From the NCBI RefSeq assembly GCF_003731635.1, contig NZ_RCUA01000073.1, positions 6,232 to 70,231 of the forward strand: DNA of 64,000 nucleotides, given 5' to 3'. The position numbers were made by a program, and so were the translations under genes. The notes under the pieces were generated by a model, which made no database searches, was not told the DNA's origin, and worked only from the letters and a program-made list of their open reading frames with translations. The DNA is from Marisediminitalea oceani (lineage in GTDB: Bacteria; Pseudomonadota; Gammaproteobacteria; Enterobacterales; Alteromonadaceae). This document shows positions 35,145 to 44,048 of the stretch, one piece after another. How positions within the stretch are numbered: position 1 is the first letter of the stretch; every line of letters begins with the position of its first letter.

Positions 35145-37745
35145 TCAAAGCGGCTCTTTGACCTGGTCAGGGAAATAGACATCATGTTCCCGGTATGAAT
35201 ACTGTGACTGTTCGTTTTCTATGCGAGTCGCTCTGGCGATCATTTCAGCCTGCTTATCAGGTTGTTGTTTTAAGTGATACACCGCCGCCAAAGCCAATAG
35301 AGCCTCGTGCTCGCCGATAAAGCGGTTTTCATAATCATTTGGATTATTTACTGGTAACTCTTGCCACCGTTGCAAGGCTTCTTTAAAACTCAGTTCCGCT
35401 TTACCGAGTTGCCGTAAACGCAGGTAGATATCACCCAGCTTGTGTTGTTCTCGGATGGTGTAATCATCAATTTTTCCATAACGCTCAGTTTTAGCTGCCA
35501 GCACCTGCTGCGAAGCAACCAGAGCCTGTTCCAATTGCCCGCCTTCCATCAGAACAGTAGCGCGCAAACTGTGCAAATCAATAACCCGATAATGCTTTGG
35601 CCCCAGCACTTCAGTTAACACTGGGATAGCTTCTTCAATCATCACCAGCGACGCATCATATTGGTGTTTCTGATATAAAATTCGGGCCAGTAAATACTTT
35701 GCCCTGAGCGTATCCTGATGGCGCTCTCCCAACATCCTGGTGGATAAGTCGAGATAGCGGATAGCCATTTCCTCACCGGCTTTATCGGTGGTTAATCCAC
35801 CACTGTAAATGCTCACAAGGCGTTCCATTGAATACAATACCAATGTGTGTTGTTCGCCAAATGCGCGGGTAGCATCCTCAAGCGCACGATTAAAGTAGCT
35901 AATTGCCTGCTCTTCGTCGCCATAACGATAATAATCATTACCTAAGCTAGCTAAAGTAATAATAGTAACATCGTTATCTTCACCCAGATGTTGCACCGCC
36001 CTTTCCAGCACATCAAGGTGAATATCAATCGCCTTTTCAGGCTGTTCCATATCGTTATAGTAGCCCCCAAGGTTCAGTGTATAGCCAAGCGTTCGCCGTG
36101 CATTTTCCCCATGTACCTCTCGGGCTGCGTTTACAATTTTTTCGGCAATCGGCAAGCGTTCAGGGTGGCGGTCGGCCCGACTGTAAGCATTCGCCAGGGC
36201 ATTCAGGGTGGTTAAATAAGCTTTAGTATCCTGCCCGGAGTGTTGCTCATAAAGTGCTACAGCGGTTTCTAACTGCACAATGGATTGTTTAATGTTGCCT
36301 ATCTGCCAGAGCATATTGCCAATAGTCAGGCGAATCTCTGCGTTGACCAATGGCTGCTCAACCAACCCGGCCTGGTCGTCATCATTTAATCTGTCAATGG
36401 TCTTCTCAATGACCTCCATCACCGTTACTTCACTGCCTTTGGCATTATCAGGCTTGAGTTCGTAGAACATGTCGGTGATAAACTCTGACACTGACTCTGC
36501 TTTTTGCTGTGCCAGCTGCGCACTGTCGCGTTCTCGTTCGGCAACCTCTTTTTGCTGTGCTACAGCATTAGATTGCTGCCAGATAGTCACTGAAGTAACC
36601 AGCATTACCACCACCAGCGAGCATGTGAGTGCGGCGGAAATCATATTGCGCTGTAAATACAATCCACAGCGATACCAGGGACCCGGTGCAAACGCGGTTA
36701 CAGGATAATGATGCAGATAGTTATCGATGTCCTTGCGCATATCACTGACCGACGAATAGCGATCCTGGGGCTTGAACTGCACCGCATGATAGATAATGGC
36801 ATCAAGCACTCTGCCTCTGGGATACCCTGCTGAGCTGGCAACTTCAATGGGAGCCAGCCTTTCCAGTTGTTCCAACCGGGCTGAGGAACTATGAACTGTC
36901 TCAATGGGCAGACCTTCACTTACTAACTTATGCAGGATCAGGCCGAGGGCAAAAACATCTGTAGCCACACTGACCGGTTTTCCGGCCAGTTGCTCGGGGC
37001 TGGCGTAACTCAGGGTCATTGATTTTGACGCATCATCATTACTCACCGCTTTATCAATCAACCGGGCGATACCAAAATCCATCAGTTTAGGCTCGCCAGC
37101 GGCATCAACCAGAATATTCGCCGGTTTCAAATCACAATGAATAACCAGTTTCTGATGGGCATATTGCAGAGCATCACAGACTTTCAGGAAGAGTTGCAGA
37201 CGAGCGCGCAGCGTCAGCTGACGTTCCTCGCAATACCGATCAAGCGGAGTACCATCGACATATTCCATCACCAGGAAAGGGATATCATTGTCGGTTGAGC
37301 CACCATCATACAAACGGGTGATATTGGCATGCTCGAGGTTAGCCAGCGTTTGCCGCTCTTCTATAAAACGTGCAGCTAGATACGGCTCGCGAACAGCGGT
37401 ATTAATCAATTTAACAGCCACTTGCTTCTGAAACTGCTGATCCGCTCTTTCAGCGAGATAAACCGCGCCCATCCCTCCGCTGTCTATTTTTCTGATTAGC
37501 TGATAGTTACCGGCCATGGTACCGGTTAAATCAACACTGGAATCGACAACAGAGGACGCCGCCTGCTCAACAATGGCATTAAGTGAAGCGGTATTTTCTG
37601 CATGTTCGAGCATTCTCAGGATCGCATCACGAACTTGCGGCTGGTTGGCGAATTGTTCGCCGATAAAAGCATTTCGCTGACTTACAGGTAACTCCAGCGC
37701 TTTGTGGAAATAGGTTTCAATTTGCTGCCATTCAATTGTATCCAT
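35145..37745 (-). CDS. Membrane Ser/Thr protein kinase with C-terminal TPR domain
   Basis: An 866-aa kinase. The start is ATG 37745, with AGGGAAG upstream; a longer frame from 37811 has no such site. The kinase domain (about 80-360) has the Gly loop IDSGGMGAVYLAE, Lys112, catalytic Asp205 in HCDLKPAN and DFG at 223-225. HRD is replaced by HCD, so it is a non-RD kinase. A transmembrane helix follows (LTCSLVVVMLVTSVTIW), then TPR-like repeats to the end. It is divergent, with about 80 bp between, from an ECF43-type sigma factor. Pairs of this kind work by direct phosphorylation of the sigma factor in Vibrio (PknT-EcfP), so the same is likely here. Confidence 0.9.
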   Translation of the reverse strand: MDTIEWQQIETYFHKALELPVSQRNAFIGEQFANQPQVRDAILRMLEHAENTASLNAIVEQAASSVVDSSVDLTGTMAGNYQLIRKIDSGGMGAVYLAERADQQFQKQVAVKLINTAVREPYLAARFIEERQTLANLEHANITRLYDGGSTDNDIPFLVMEYVDGTPLDRYCEERQLTLRARLQLFLKVCDALQYAHQKLVIHCDLKPANILVDAAGEPKLMDFGIARLIDKAVSNDDASKSMTLSYASPEQLAGKPVSVATDVFALGLILHKLVSEGLPIETVHSSSARLEQLERLAPIEVASSAGYPRGRVLDAIIYHAVQFKPQDRYSSVSDMRKDIDNYLHHYPVTAFAPGPWYRCGLYLQRNMISAALTCSLVVVMLVTSVTIWQQSNAVAQQKEVAERERDSAQLAQQKAESVSEFITDMFYELKPDNAKGSEVTVMEVIEKTIDRLNDDDQAGLVEQPLVNAEIRLTIGNMLWQIGNIKQSIVQLETAVALYEQHSGQDTKAYLTTLNALANAYSRADRHPERLPIAEKIVNAAREVHGENARRTLGYTLNLGGYYNDMEQPEKAIDIHLDVLERAVQHLGEDNDVTIITLASLGNDYYRYGDEEQAISYFNRALEDATRAFGEQHTLVLYSMERLVSIYSGGLTTDKAGEEMAIRYLDLSTRMLGERHQDTLRAKYLLARILYQKHQYDASLVMIEEAIPVLTEVLGPKHYRVIDLHSLRATVLMEGGQLEQALVASQQVLAAKTERYGKIDDYTIREQHKLGDIYLRLRQLGKAELSFKEALQRWQELPVNNPNDYENRFIGEHEALLALAAVYHLKQQPDKQAEMIARATRIENEQSQYSYREHDVYFPDQVKEPL

Positions 37746-37824
37746 TTGCTTCCCTGTTCGAACATGCTTTAATAAACCTAATACATTTTGATTACTTTTT
37801 ACACTCATCAAAACATAACCGCGT

Positions 37825-38397
37825 ATGCTTGACCTTGCTGAAACACCAAAAGAAGACGTAACAGGACTGCTGGAACGCTGGCAATATGGCGATGCCAGCG
37901 CGTTAAATGCGCTCAGTGAACTACTCTATGGTGAGTTGCGCAGACTAGCTCAGTATTACGTAAAGCAAGAGCGCCCCGACCACACTTTGCAGGCCACGGC
38001 TCTGGTCAATGAAGCCTACATACGGCTGATAAATACCGAATTGCATTACACAAGCAAACATCACTTTATGAGCATTGCGGGGCGAATGTTAAGGCGAATA
38101 CTGGTTGATTACGCCCGTTCGGCGAATGCTCAGAAACGGGGGCGGGCACATACCTGTATAACACTGGATGAAGGAGCGTTGGGAGAAAAAACCAACCAGG
38201 CCAATATTATTCAGCTAAACGATGCGCTTGAGCAACTGTCCCGTCAGGATGAACGCAAAGCGCAGGTAGTAGAACTGAATTTTTTCGCCGGATTAAGCGC
38301 TGAGGAGTTGGCCCCTATACTCAATATCTCTTCACGCACGGCCGAAAGAGATCTTAAATTCGCCAAAGCCTGGCTGCTACAGGAGTTAAGGGCCTGA
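37825..38397 (+). CDS. ECF43-type (EcfP-like) RNA polymerase sigma factor
   Basis: A 190-aa sigma factor: region 2 (LRRLAQYYVKQERPDHTLQA, ALVNEAYIRL), region 2.4 (HHFMSIAGRMLRRILVDYAR, AQKRG) and region 4 (LNFFAGLSAEELAPIL, SSRTAERDLKFAKAWL). Region 2.2 lacks the acidic DAED-like residues that ECF factors use to bind core polymerase and reads ATALVNEAY, as in the kinase-linked ECF43 group where a phospho-threonine supplies the charge. Thr54 and Thr58 are the candidates. Its divergent neighbour is a membrane Ser/Thr kinase. No anti-sigma factor is present, which fits phospho-control. Targets unknown. Confidence 0.88.
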   Translation: MLDLAETPKEDVTGLLERWQYGDASALNALSELLYGELRRLAQYYVKQERPDHTLQATALVNEAYIRLINTELHYTSKHHFMSIAGRMLRRILVDYARSANAQKRGRAHTCITLDEGALGEKTNQANIIQLNDALEQLSRQDERKAQVVELNFFAGLSAEELAPILNISSRTAERDLKFAKAWLLQELRA

Positions 38398-38404
38398 ACG
38401 AAAA

Positions 38405-38424
38405 AAGCGGCCCACAGGCCGCTT
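38405..38424. terminator. Terminator between the ECF43-type and receptor genes
   Basis: AAGCGGCC and GGCCGCTT pair over CACA, with an A-run before. Between convergent genes, so it can serve both. Confidence 0.8.
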
Positions 38425-38450
38425 ATGCAAAAGAGTCCGGATTAGCGTAA

Positions 38451-40823
38451 TTAAAAGCTAACTGTTACGCCGGCCCAGAAGTTTCTGGCTCTGTCTTTGA
38501 CGTTGTAATCGTCGGTAAAATTCACCTCACTCACTACACCGCGTCCGGTAAGGTACTCAAACTGACCATCATTGTTCAGGTCGTCATAGGTCACGGAATA
38601 AGTAGTAAAGTCTCTGTCGAGCAGGTTGTTCACTCGTAAATTCAGGATCACGCTGTCATTTAACTGCCAGCGTGCGCCTAAGTGCAGCATGGCGAAGTTT
38701 TTAAAATACAGTTCACGATCAAGAGTTGAATCATAACCACGATAACGATCCGAGCGGTACTCACCCTGCAGGTACACATTTAAATCGGCATTCACCTGCC
38801 AGGTGATATTACCGTTAGCCATATGCTCTGCAGTATTGGTAAGAGGTAAACCAGCCTCCGGCCCGCTTTTCTGTTCACTGTCAGTCCAGGTGTAATTTAA
38901 ATACACAGACCAGTCTTCGGTAATGCCGTAACGGCCGGCCATTTCGATCCCCTGCAGCTCTACTTCGTCGATGTTAATACGCTGGCTGTAAGTGTCATAA
39001 CCGAGTTCATCATATTCACCCAGATTGACACAAGGGCGAACACCGCCGGTCGTGTTACAGCTTTGTACGGTATTTCCTCTGGCGATCTTGTCTTCAAAAT
39101 CAGTTTTAAAGTACGTGATATTGAAGTTGTGCTCGTCGCGGCTCCAGTAAACAGCGATTTCAGAGTTAACACTGGTTTCCGGTTGCAGATCCGGGTTACC
39201 GGCAAAGGGGCTGGTGCCCTGACCACCGAAGCCAATGATGCCGTCGTATAAATCGGTAGTTTGCGGTGTTTTATAACCCGTACTCACACCGCCTTTAACT
39301 GTCCAGTAGTCGGTGATGTTATACACTGCATAAATTCGCGGTGACGTCTGGCTGCCGAACACATCGTGCTCGTCATAACGGAAACCAGCGGTCAGCGTCA
39401 TGTTATCGATAATCCCCCAGTTGTCCTCGGCGAACAGGGAATACATTTTTTGTTCCTGTACGGCTCCGGGCTCGCCGGACTCAAGACCAAATACGCCGTC
39501 TTTAAGCTCGCCGTCGATAACCTGCGCGCCCAATACAAAGTTATGGTCGCCGGCTAAGTCTTCAACCGGAATATCAAAGCGTAAATCGAAGGTATACTGA
39601 CTGCTGTCGAGTGGACGTGCCGGACGCGGCAGAAACGTTTGTTCGGCCAGATCGCGGCGCTCTTCTTCACTCATGCCTTCGTACTCACCGGTACCATCGT
39701 ACATCGCTTGTAGCAACTGACGTTCTGCCACGCTCAGCGGTAAGGTACGGCCATTGTTCTGAGTATCTACATAGGCAAGTGAAGCAGCAACAGTACCAAA
39801 GTTCAGCTTACCGTCGTAAGTTAATGACCACCACTGACGGTCGAATTCCTGTTCAGCGGCATAGCCAGCACGAGGATTAACCTGTCCACGACGGTCCTGC
39901 CATAAACTTTCAATGCTATCGCGGGTGCCTAACGGATAAAGGATTTCACCTGTATCGAGGTTAAACTCAGGCGTGTTGTCGTACTGCTGATGAGAGTCAT
40001 CAAAATCGAAACCAATTTCGTGGCCATCAATTGGCGTGTAAGTAAGGCTGAAACCGTAATGTTTGCTGTCGTTATCAACAGTGCGACCACCGCCACCAAA
40101 ACCCAGCGAGCGCATATGCACAACACCATTCGGATCAATTGCTGGTGCCAGCTGTGGCGTGGACGCCTGCTGCTCATAAACACTGCCACGAATGCCCAGG
40201 CTTAACAGGTTTTCAATCAATGGGCCGGTCACTGAGAAATCCGTAGTGATGTCGTCACCAAAGTCATCGTTGGTCTGCAGACTGCGGCCAAAAGTAATGT
40301 TGCCACCCCACTCACTGCGGTGCTTTTTGGTAATTACGTTAATAACACCACCCAGCGCATCAGCGCCGTAAAGGGTTGATGCTGGTCCACGAATGACTTC
40401 GATTCGTTCAATCGTGTCCAGCGGTGGCATATGATTGAATGCGTTACCACCAAAGTTGTTAGGATAAATATCACCATGGTTGTTCTGGCGACGCCCGTCG
40501 ATCAGTAGCAACGTGTACTCACCGGTAAGACCACGCATGCTAACGCTGCCTTTGCCGGTTTTATCACGGGTCGTGCCGATATCAATACCTTCCTGAAACT
40601 GCACCGCATCGAGTAAAGAAGTAAACGAGCGGGTTTTAAGATCCTCTGCGGTGATCACAGAAATACTGGCAGGGGCTTCGGTAATTTTTTGTTCAAAACC
40701 GGTCGCTGATACCACTACGTGTTCAATATCTTCGCTATCTGGTACTGCAGTAGCCAGAGCGGCGGGCATCATTCCTAACTGGATGGCGAGTGCCAAACAA
40801 GAATATCCAAAACGAGATTTCAT
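38451..40823 (-). CDS. TonB-dependent siderophore-type receptor (FepA/CirA-like)
   Basis: A 790-aa outer-membrane receptor with a signal peptide (ending ALATA), a TonB-box-like start (EHVVVSATGF), a plug domain (PASISVITAEDLKTRSFTSL, SVSMRGLTGEYTLLLIDGRR, IERIEVIRGPASTLYGADAL, GGVINVITK) and a 22-strand barrel ending in FWAGVTVSF with a terminal phenylalanine. The plug is of the catecholate/colicin receptor type. A Fur-box-like site lies about 85 bp before the start codon, so iron control is likely and the ligand is probably an iron-siderophore. No siderophore synthesis or ABC uptake gene is near. Confidence 0.9.
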   Translation of the reverse strand: MKSRFGYSCLALAIQLGMMPAALATAVPDSEDIEHVVVSATGFEQKITEAPASISVITAEDLKTRSFTSLLDAVQFQEGIDIGTTRDKTGKGSVSMRGLTGEYTLLLIDGRRQNNHGDIYPNNFGGNAFNHMPPLDTIERIEVIRGPASTLYGADALGGVINVITKKHRSEWGGNITFGRSLQTNDDFGDDITTDFSVTGPLIENLLSLGIRGSVYEQQASTPQLAPAIDPNGVVHMRSLGFGGGGRTVDNDSKHYGFSLTYTPIDGHEIGFDFDDSHQQYDNTPEFNLDTGEILYPLGTRDSIESLWQDRRGQVNPRAGYAAEQEFDRQWWSLTYDGKLNFGTVAASLAYVDTQNNGRTLPLSVAERQLLQAMYDGTGEYEGMSEEERRDLAEQTFLPRPARPLDSSQYTFDLRFDIPVEDLAGDHNFVLGAQVIDGELKDGVFGLESGEPGAVQEQKMYSLFAEDNWGIIDNMTLTAGFRYDEHDVFGSQTSPRIYAVYNITDYWTVKGGVSTGYKTPQTTDLYDGIIGFGGQGTSPFAGNPDLQPETSVNSEIAVYWSRDEHNFNITYFKTDFEDKIARGNTVQSCNTTGGVRPCVNLGEYDELGYDTYSQRINIDEVELQGIEMAGRYGITEDWSVYLNYTWTDSEQKSGPEAGLPLTNTAEHMANGNITWQVNADLNVYLQGEYRSDRYRGYDSTLDRELYFKNFAMLHLGARWQLNDSVILNLRVNNLLDRDFTTYSVTYDDLNNDGQFEYLTGRGVVSEVNFTDDYNVKDRARNFWAGVTVSF

Positions 40824-40908
40824 GAGTTTCCTATGTGTGTATGCATTGTTCAGTGTGTGTTGTTATGGGGGCTTATAGTAAACAACTAAAAAGAAAAGTC
40901 AATGCAAA

Positions 40909-40923
40909 CGATAGTAATTCTCA
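40909..40923 (-). promoter_or_regulatory. Fur box upstream of the siderophore-type receptor
   Basis: On the minus strand TGAGAAT-T-ACTATCG matches the 7-1-7 Fur motif (TGATAAT-N-ATTATCA) at 11 of 14 positions. It is in an A/T-rich promoter about 85 bp upstream of the receptor ATG. Confidence 0.65.
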
Positions 40924-41064
40924 TTTAGATTGTTAAATAATTCGTATTTGGTTAATTTGGATCAAGGAAATCGGGCTTAGAGGAATAGTTTAAGACAATG
41001 GGAAAAACGGTGATTGAATAGCAACTCAAGCAAGCCAAAGCTCACTCAAGCTGCTATTACAGAC

Positions 41065-41652
41065 TTATTCGCCAGTAAGATTGGTCAGCACAAAATCCCA
41101 GTTAACCAGTTGCCAGAAGGCATCCAGATAAGCCGGTCTGGCATTACGGTGGTCAATATAATAGGCGTGCTCCCAGACATCCACGGTAAGTAAAGGCTTC
41201 AGGCCTTCATGGGCAATCGGCGTGTCGGCATTAGCGGTATTCACAATTACCAGCTCGCCTGCGGCGTTAAGCGCCAGCCAGGTCCAGCCGGAACCAAAAT
41301 TGTTAATGGCTTGCTGTGTAAACTCGGTTTTAAAGGCGTCAACCGATGCCCAGTTTTCCTCAATAACATCAGCCAATTCCTGCGCCGGCTCGCCACCGCC
41401 TTGTGGCGATAAACATTGCCAGAAGAAAGAATGATTCCACACCTGAGCAGCATTATTGAACAGTGGGCCACTGGCGTCTGAGATTATTGCTTCCAGTGAC
41501 ATATCGGCATAGGGCGTATCGGCAACTAAATCATTAAGTTTCGCCACATAAGTCGCATGATGCTTTGCATAATGATATTCGAGGGTTTCCTGTGACATCA
41601 GAGGTGCCAGGGCATCTTTTGCATAAGGTAAATCGGGTAAAGTAAAACTCAT
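41065..41652 (-). CDS. sodB: Iron superoxide dismutase
   Basis: A 195-aa cytoplasmic Fe-SOD that turns superoxide into peroxide and oxygen. Metal ligands are His27 (EYHYAKHH), His74 (WNHSFFW), Asp158 and His162 (DVWEHAYYID). Gln70 in AAQVWNH and the FFWQCLSP stretch mark the Fe rather than Mn type. The start is ATG 41652, with AGGAG at good spacing; an open frame upstream to 41736 crosses the promoter and is not translated. It faces soxR with 106 bp between, and the promoter carries a SoxR operator in the activator position. Confidence 0.97.
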   Translation of the reverse strand: MSFTLPDLPYAKDALAPLMSQETLEYHYAKHHATYVAKLNDLVADTPYADMSLEAIISDASGPLFNNAAQVWNHSFFWQCLSPQGGGEPAQELADVIEENWASVDAFKTEFTQQAINNFGSGWTWLALNAAGELVIVNTANADTPIAHEGLKPLLTVDVWEHAYYIDHRNARPAYLDAFWQLVNWDFVLTNLTGE

Positions 41653-41705
41653 CTTCGTCTCCTGACTCAAATAGTGGATAGCGTAAATTTGACTAGTCGA
41701 CACAA

Positions 41706-41736
41706 ATACTAAAACCTCATGTATACTTGAGGTCAA
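41706..41736 (-). promoter_or_regulatory. SoxR-dependent promoter of sodB with SoxR box
   Basis: Read on the minus strand there is TTGACC (-35, 41731-41736), a 19-bp spacer, then TAGTAT (-10, 41706-41711). The spacer contains most of an 18-bp near-palindrome, CCTCATGTATACTTGAGG on the plus strand at 41715-41732, which differs from the E. coli soxS operator (CCTCAAGTTAACTTGAGG) at three positions. The over-long 19-bp spacer centred on the operator is the MerR/SoxR-activated design, and the arrangement matches the soxS promoter. A transcript would begin about 45 nt before sodB. Confidence 0.85.
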
Positions 41737-41758
41737 TAATTATTTTTGGTGAATGATG

Positions 41759-42202
41759 ATGGATAACACATTAAGTGTTGGCGATGTGGCCAGGCGCAGC
41801 GGTGTGGCCGTTTCTACGCTTCATTACTATGAAGAAAAAGGGTTAATTCAGAGCTTGCGCACTCAGGGCAACCAACGACGTTACCACCGCAGTATTCTGC
41901 GCCGGGTGGCGATTATTCGTATTGCTAAACAGGCTGGTATTTCGTTACGGATCATTAAGTCGCATCTGGAAAAATTCCCTACCCGCGAAGTGTCTCCCTC
42001 TGACTGGCAGCAGATGAGCAGTGAATGGCGGGCGATGCTGAACGAGCGAATTCTGAGCCTGACCCAGCTCAGGGATAAGCTCGACAGCTGCATTGGCTGT
42101 GGCTGCCTCTCTTTACGTGACTGTCCATTGCGAAACCCTGAGGATAAGCTCGGCGAAGAGGGTCCCGGGGCCAGGCTCCTTGAGGAAGAGAAGCAAAATT
42201 AA
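41759..42202 (+). CDS. soxR: Redox-sensing transcriptional activator SoxR
   Basis: A MerR-family regulator. The N-terminal winged HTH reads TLSVGDVARRSGVAVSTLHY and the coiled dimer helix follows. The [2Fe-2S] cluster ligands are in CIGCGCLSLRDCPL (C-x2-C-x-C-x5-C), the SoxR signature. Three ATGs in a row (41753, 41756, 41759) are possible starts; GGTGA is best spaced for the third. It is divergent from sodB and the shared spacer holds a SoxR box, so SoxR probably activates sodB and may repress itself. No soxS gene is present. Confidence 0.96.
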   Translation: MDNTLSVGDVARRSGVAVSTLHYYEEKGLIQSLRTQGNQRRYHRSILRRVAIIRIAKQAGISLRIIKSHLEKFPTREVSPSDWQQMSSEWRAMLNERILSLTQLRDKLDSCIGCGCLSLRDCPLRNPEDKLGEEGPGARLLEEEKQN

Positions 42203-42224
42203 ACCTGTGGTTCAACAGGCTCTT
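42201..42224 (+). terminator. Weak terminator between soxR and the YjbR-like gene
   Basis: CCTGT and ACAGG pair over GGTTCA and are followed by CTCTTTT. Confidence 0.45.
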
Positions 42225-42593
42225 TTAGCCAATATCAGCGATGCCAAGTTCCTGCCGCTTACGTTTGCTAAGGCCTAGCGCCACGAGGCGGTAGGACTCG
42301 CTGAGATAGTATTTTAAATCGTCATCAAGGGGGCCGGAAGTATCGGTTTGTTGGATCCACTTCATGCCGCGACTAGCCAGGTAAGGCGCCGGGATATACC
42401 CCTCGGCCTGACATAAAAATTCGAAGTTAAGTGGTGAGGTTTTAAAGGTATAGGCTGGCGTGCCGGCTTTCGAGCGACTGCCTATGGCAAACACTTTACC
42501 GCCGACTTTCCAGACTTCGGAATTCCCCCATTGCACCACATGCGTGGTGGCTTTAAAGGTCCGGCAAAAGGCATTAAAGGCGTGATGGTCCAT
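42225..42593 (-). CDS. MmcQ/YjbR-family protein
   Basis: A 122-aa protein of the MmcQ/YjbR fold (CyaY-like/double-wing alpha+beta). The pattern FCRTFKATTHVVQWGNSEVW, KVGGKVFAIGS, LNFEFLCQAEGYIPAPYLAS and MKWIQQ is characteristic. Called DNA-binding in databases but the function is not known. The start is set at ATG 42593; an in-frame TTG at 42638 is upstream. It is convergent with soxR and 55 bp upstream of the next diguanylate cyclase stop. Confidence 0.85.
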   Translation of the reverse strand: MDHHAFNAFCRTFKATTHVVQWGNSEVWKVGGKVFAIGSRSKAGTPAYTFKTSPLNFEFLCQAEGYIPAPYLASRGMKWIQQTDTSGPLDDDLKYYLSESYRLVALGLSKRKRQELGIADIG

Positions 42594-42648
42594 GGTTAAT
42601 CCGTTGTCAGGAGCTGCGGTATGCAGATTGGCTGGCAAGGCTCACTAC

Positions 42649-43797
42649 TCAGCTAAACACATACACCAGATTGCGCCCTTCCCGCTTGGCGGAATACAAC
42701 GCCTGATCGGCCTGTGAGTAAAGATGCTCCCAGTCGTAGAGCACCTCATGAGAGACTGCAATACCAATACTGACGGTAATACTAACCTGTTTATCATCCC
42801 GTTTAAATTGCAGCTCAGATACTTTGTGCCTTAGTCTGTCGGCAACGCTCTGGGCCCGCTCGGTACTGACACCAGGCAACAGGATTGCAAATTCCTCACC
42901 GCCCATTCGACCCACAATATCGGTTTGTCGCAAGCCTTCGGCTAACATTTTTCCAACCCGGCTTAACACTTCATCGCCAAAGGTGTGACCAAACTGGTCG
43001 TTCACTTGTTTAAAGTGATCAATATCAACCATCAGCAGGGAATGACAGGCCTGATCATCTCCGGATAATGATTTCGCGGCTTTCTGTACAAAGGCGCGGC
43101 GGGTAGGTAAACCGGTTAATTCATCTAAGTTGGCAAGTTTCTGCCATTGCCGCCGCTGGTTCATTACATGCAGTAACGGCAGCACCAGCGCGGTAGCCAC
43201 GGTTAATACCAGGTGAGAAAGCAGAACAATATTGAACAGATAACGGGTATCAGAGTCCTGGGCGGCCAGCGTTTGAACCAGAATAACAATGCCTTGTAAA
43301 AACAGTACAAAAGCATGCAGCAACAGCAGTACCCGCAGAACCAGATAGACGCTTTTATAGGGAGACTTACGCTGATAAAACAGTCCCTCGGTCATCACAA
43401 ACATCAATGCCATGCCCACGGAAGCCACCACGTTAACCATCGCGGAATAGAAACCAGCCACAGTAATCAGTGCGCTGCCAACCACAAAGATACTTCTCAC
43501 CCGGCGGTAAAACTTTATCGAGCCCGGCGACAACTCAAACTTATTCAGCCCGCAATAGAGCCCGAAAGAAGCCGTGAACAATAACAGACAAGCCAGTGTG
43601 TTAACGGCCTGCAACCCTTCTGCAGCATGAGCAATAACAGACGCACCAATACCTGCCGCAAAAAGGGCACATGAAACAGACCAGTACAGATACGACTGAT
43701 TGCGCTGTTGCGCCCTGTACACAGCGAAAAAATAAACGCTTACCAGCACGTTGATGACAAAAGCCATCATTATGCCGATGGGAAGGCCGGACGACAT
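42649..43797 (-). CDS. Membrane diguanylate cyclase (GGDEF)
   Basis: A 382-aa protein with about six or seven hydrophobic helices in the first 205 residues and a C-terminal GGDEF domain. The active site is GRMGGEEFAILLPG (GGEEF variant, functional in many enzymes), and RQTD five residues before it is an intact inhibitory site. It should make c-di-GMP in response to a membrane-associated signal. The N-terminal region has no named motif. Second cyclase of this window; no EAL protein is present. Confidence 0.9.
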   Translation of the reverse strand: MSSGLPIGIMMAFVINVLVSVYFFAVYRAQQRNQSYLYWSVSCALFAAGIGASVIAHAAEGLQAVNTLACLLLFTASFGLYCGLNKFELSPGSIKFYRRVRSIFVVGSALITVAGFYSAMVNVVASVGMALMFVMTEGLFYQRKSPYKSVYLVLRVLLLLHAFVLFLQGIVILVQTLAAQDSDTRYLFNIVLLSHLVLTVATALVLPLLHVMNQRRQWQKLANLDELTGLPTRRAFVQKAAKSLSGDDQACHSLLMVDIDHFKQVNDQFGHTFGDEVLSRVGKMLAEGLRQTDIVGRMGGEEFAILLPGVSTERAQSVADRLRHKVSELQFKRDDKQVSITVSIGIAVSHEVLYDWEHLYSQADQALYSAKREGRNLVYVFS

Positions 43798-44048
43798 GAA
43801 GTATTAAATCTCCACCAGACACCAGAGTTGCAATATAGCCAAAAGTATAACAACTTGGCAGCCTGCCACCTCGACCGTTAGGTATCAGCCTGTTACTATA
43901 GGTTTAATTTTCTATACCTAAATGTCCACGACATGCAGTAATTCACTTTTCACCAACTCCAGACTTTCCGGCGCCAAGTCCTTGACTATTTGCCGGTTGG
44001 CGATATTCTCAACCATCAGATTAACGCCAGTCAGAACTCGACATTACT

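Noticed and set aside
43897..43920. GntR-type operator before uxuR
   Set aside because: TAGGT and ACCTA arms are only 5 bp and do not match the usual FadR-family consensus.
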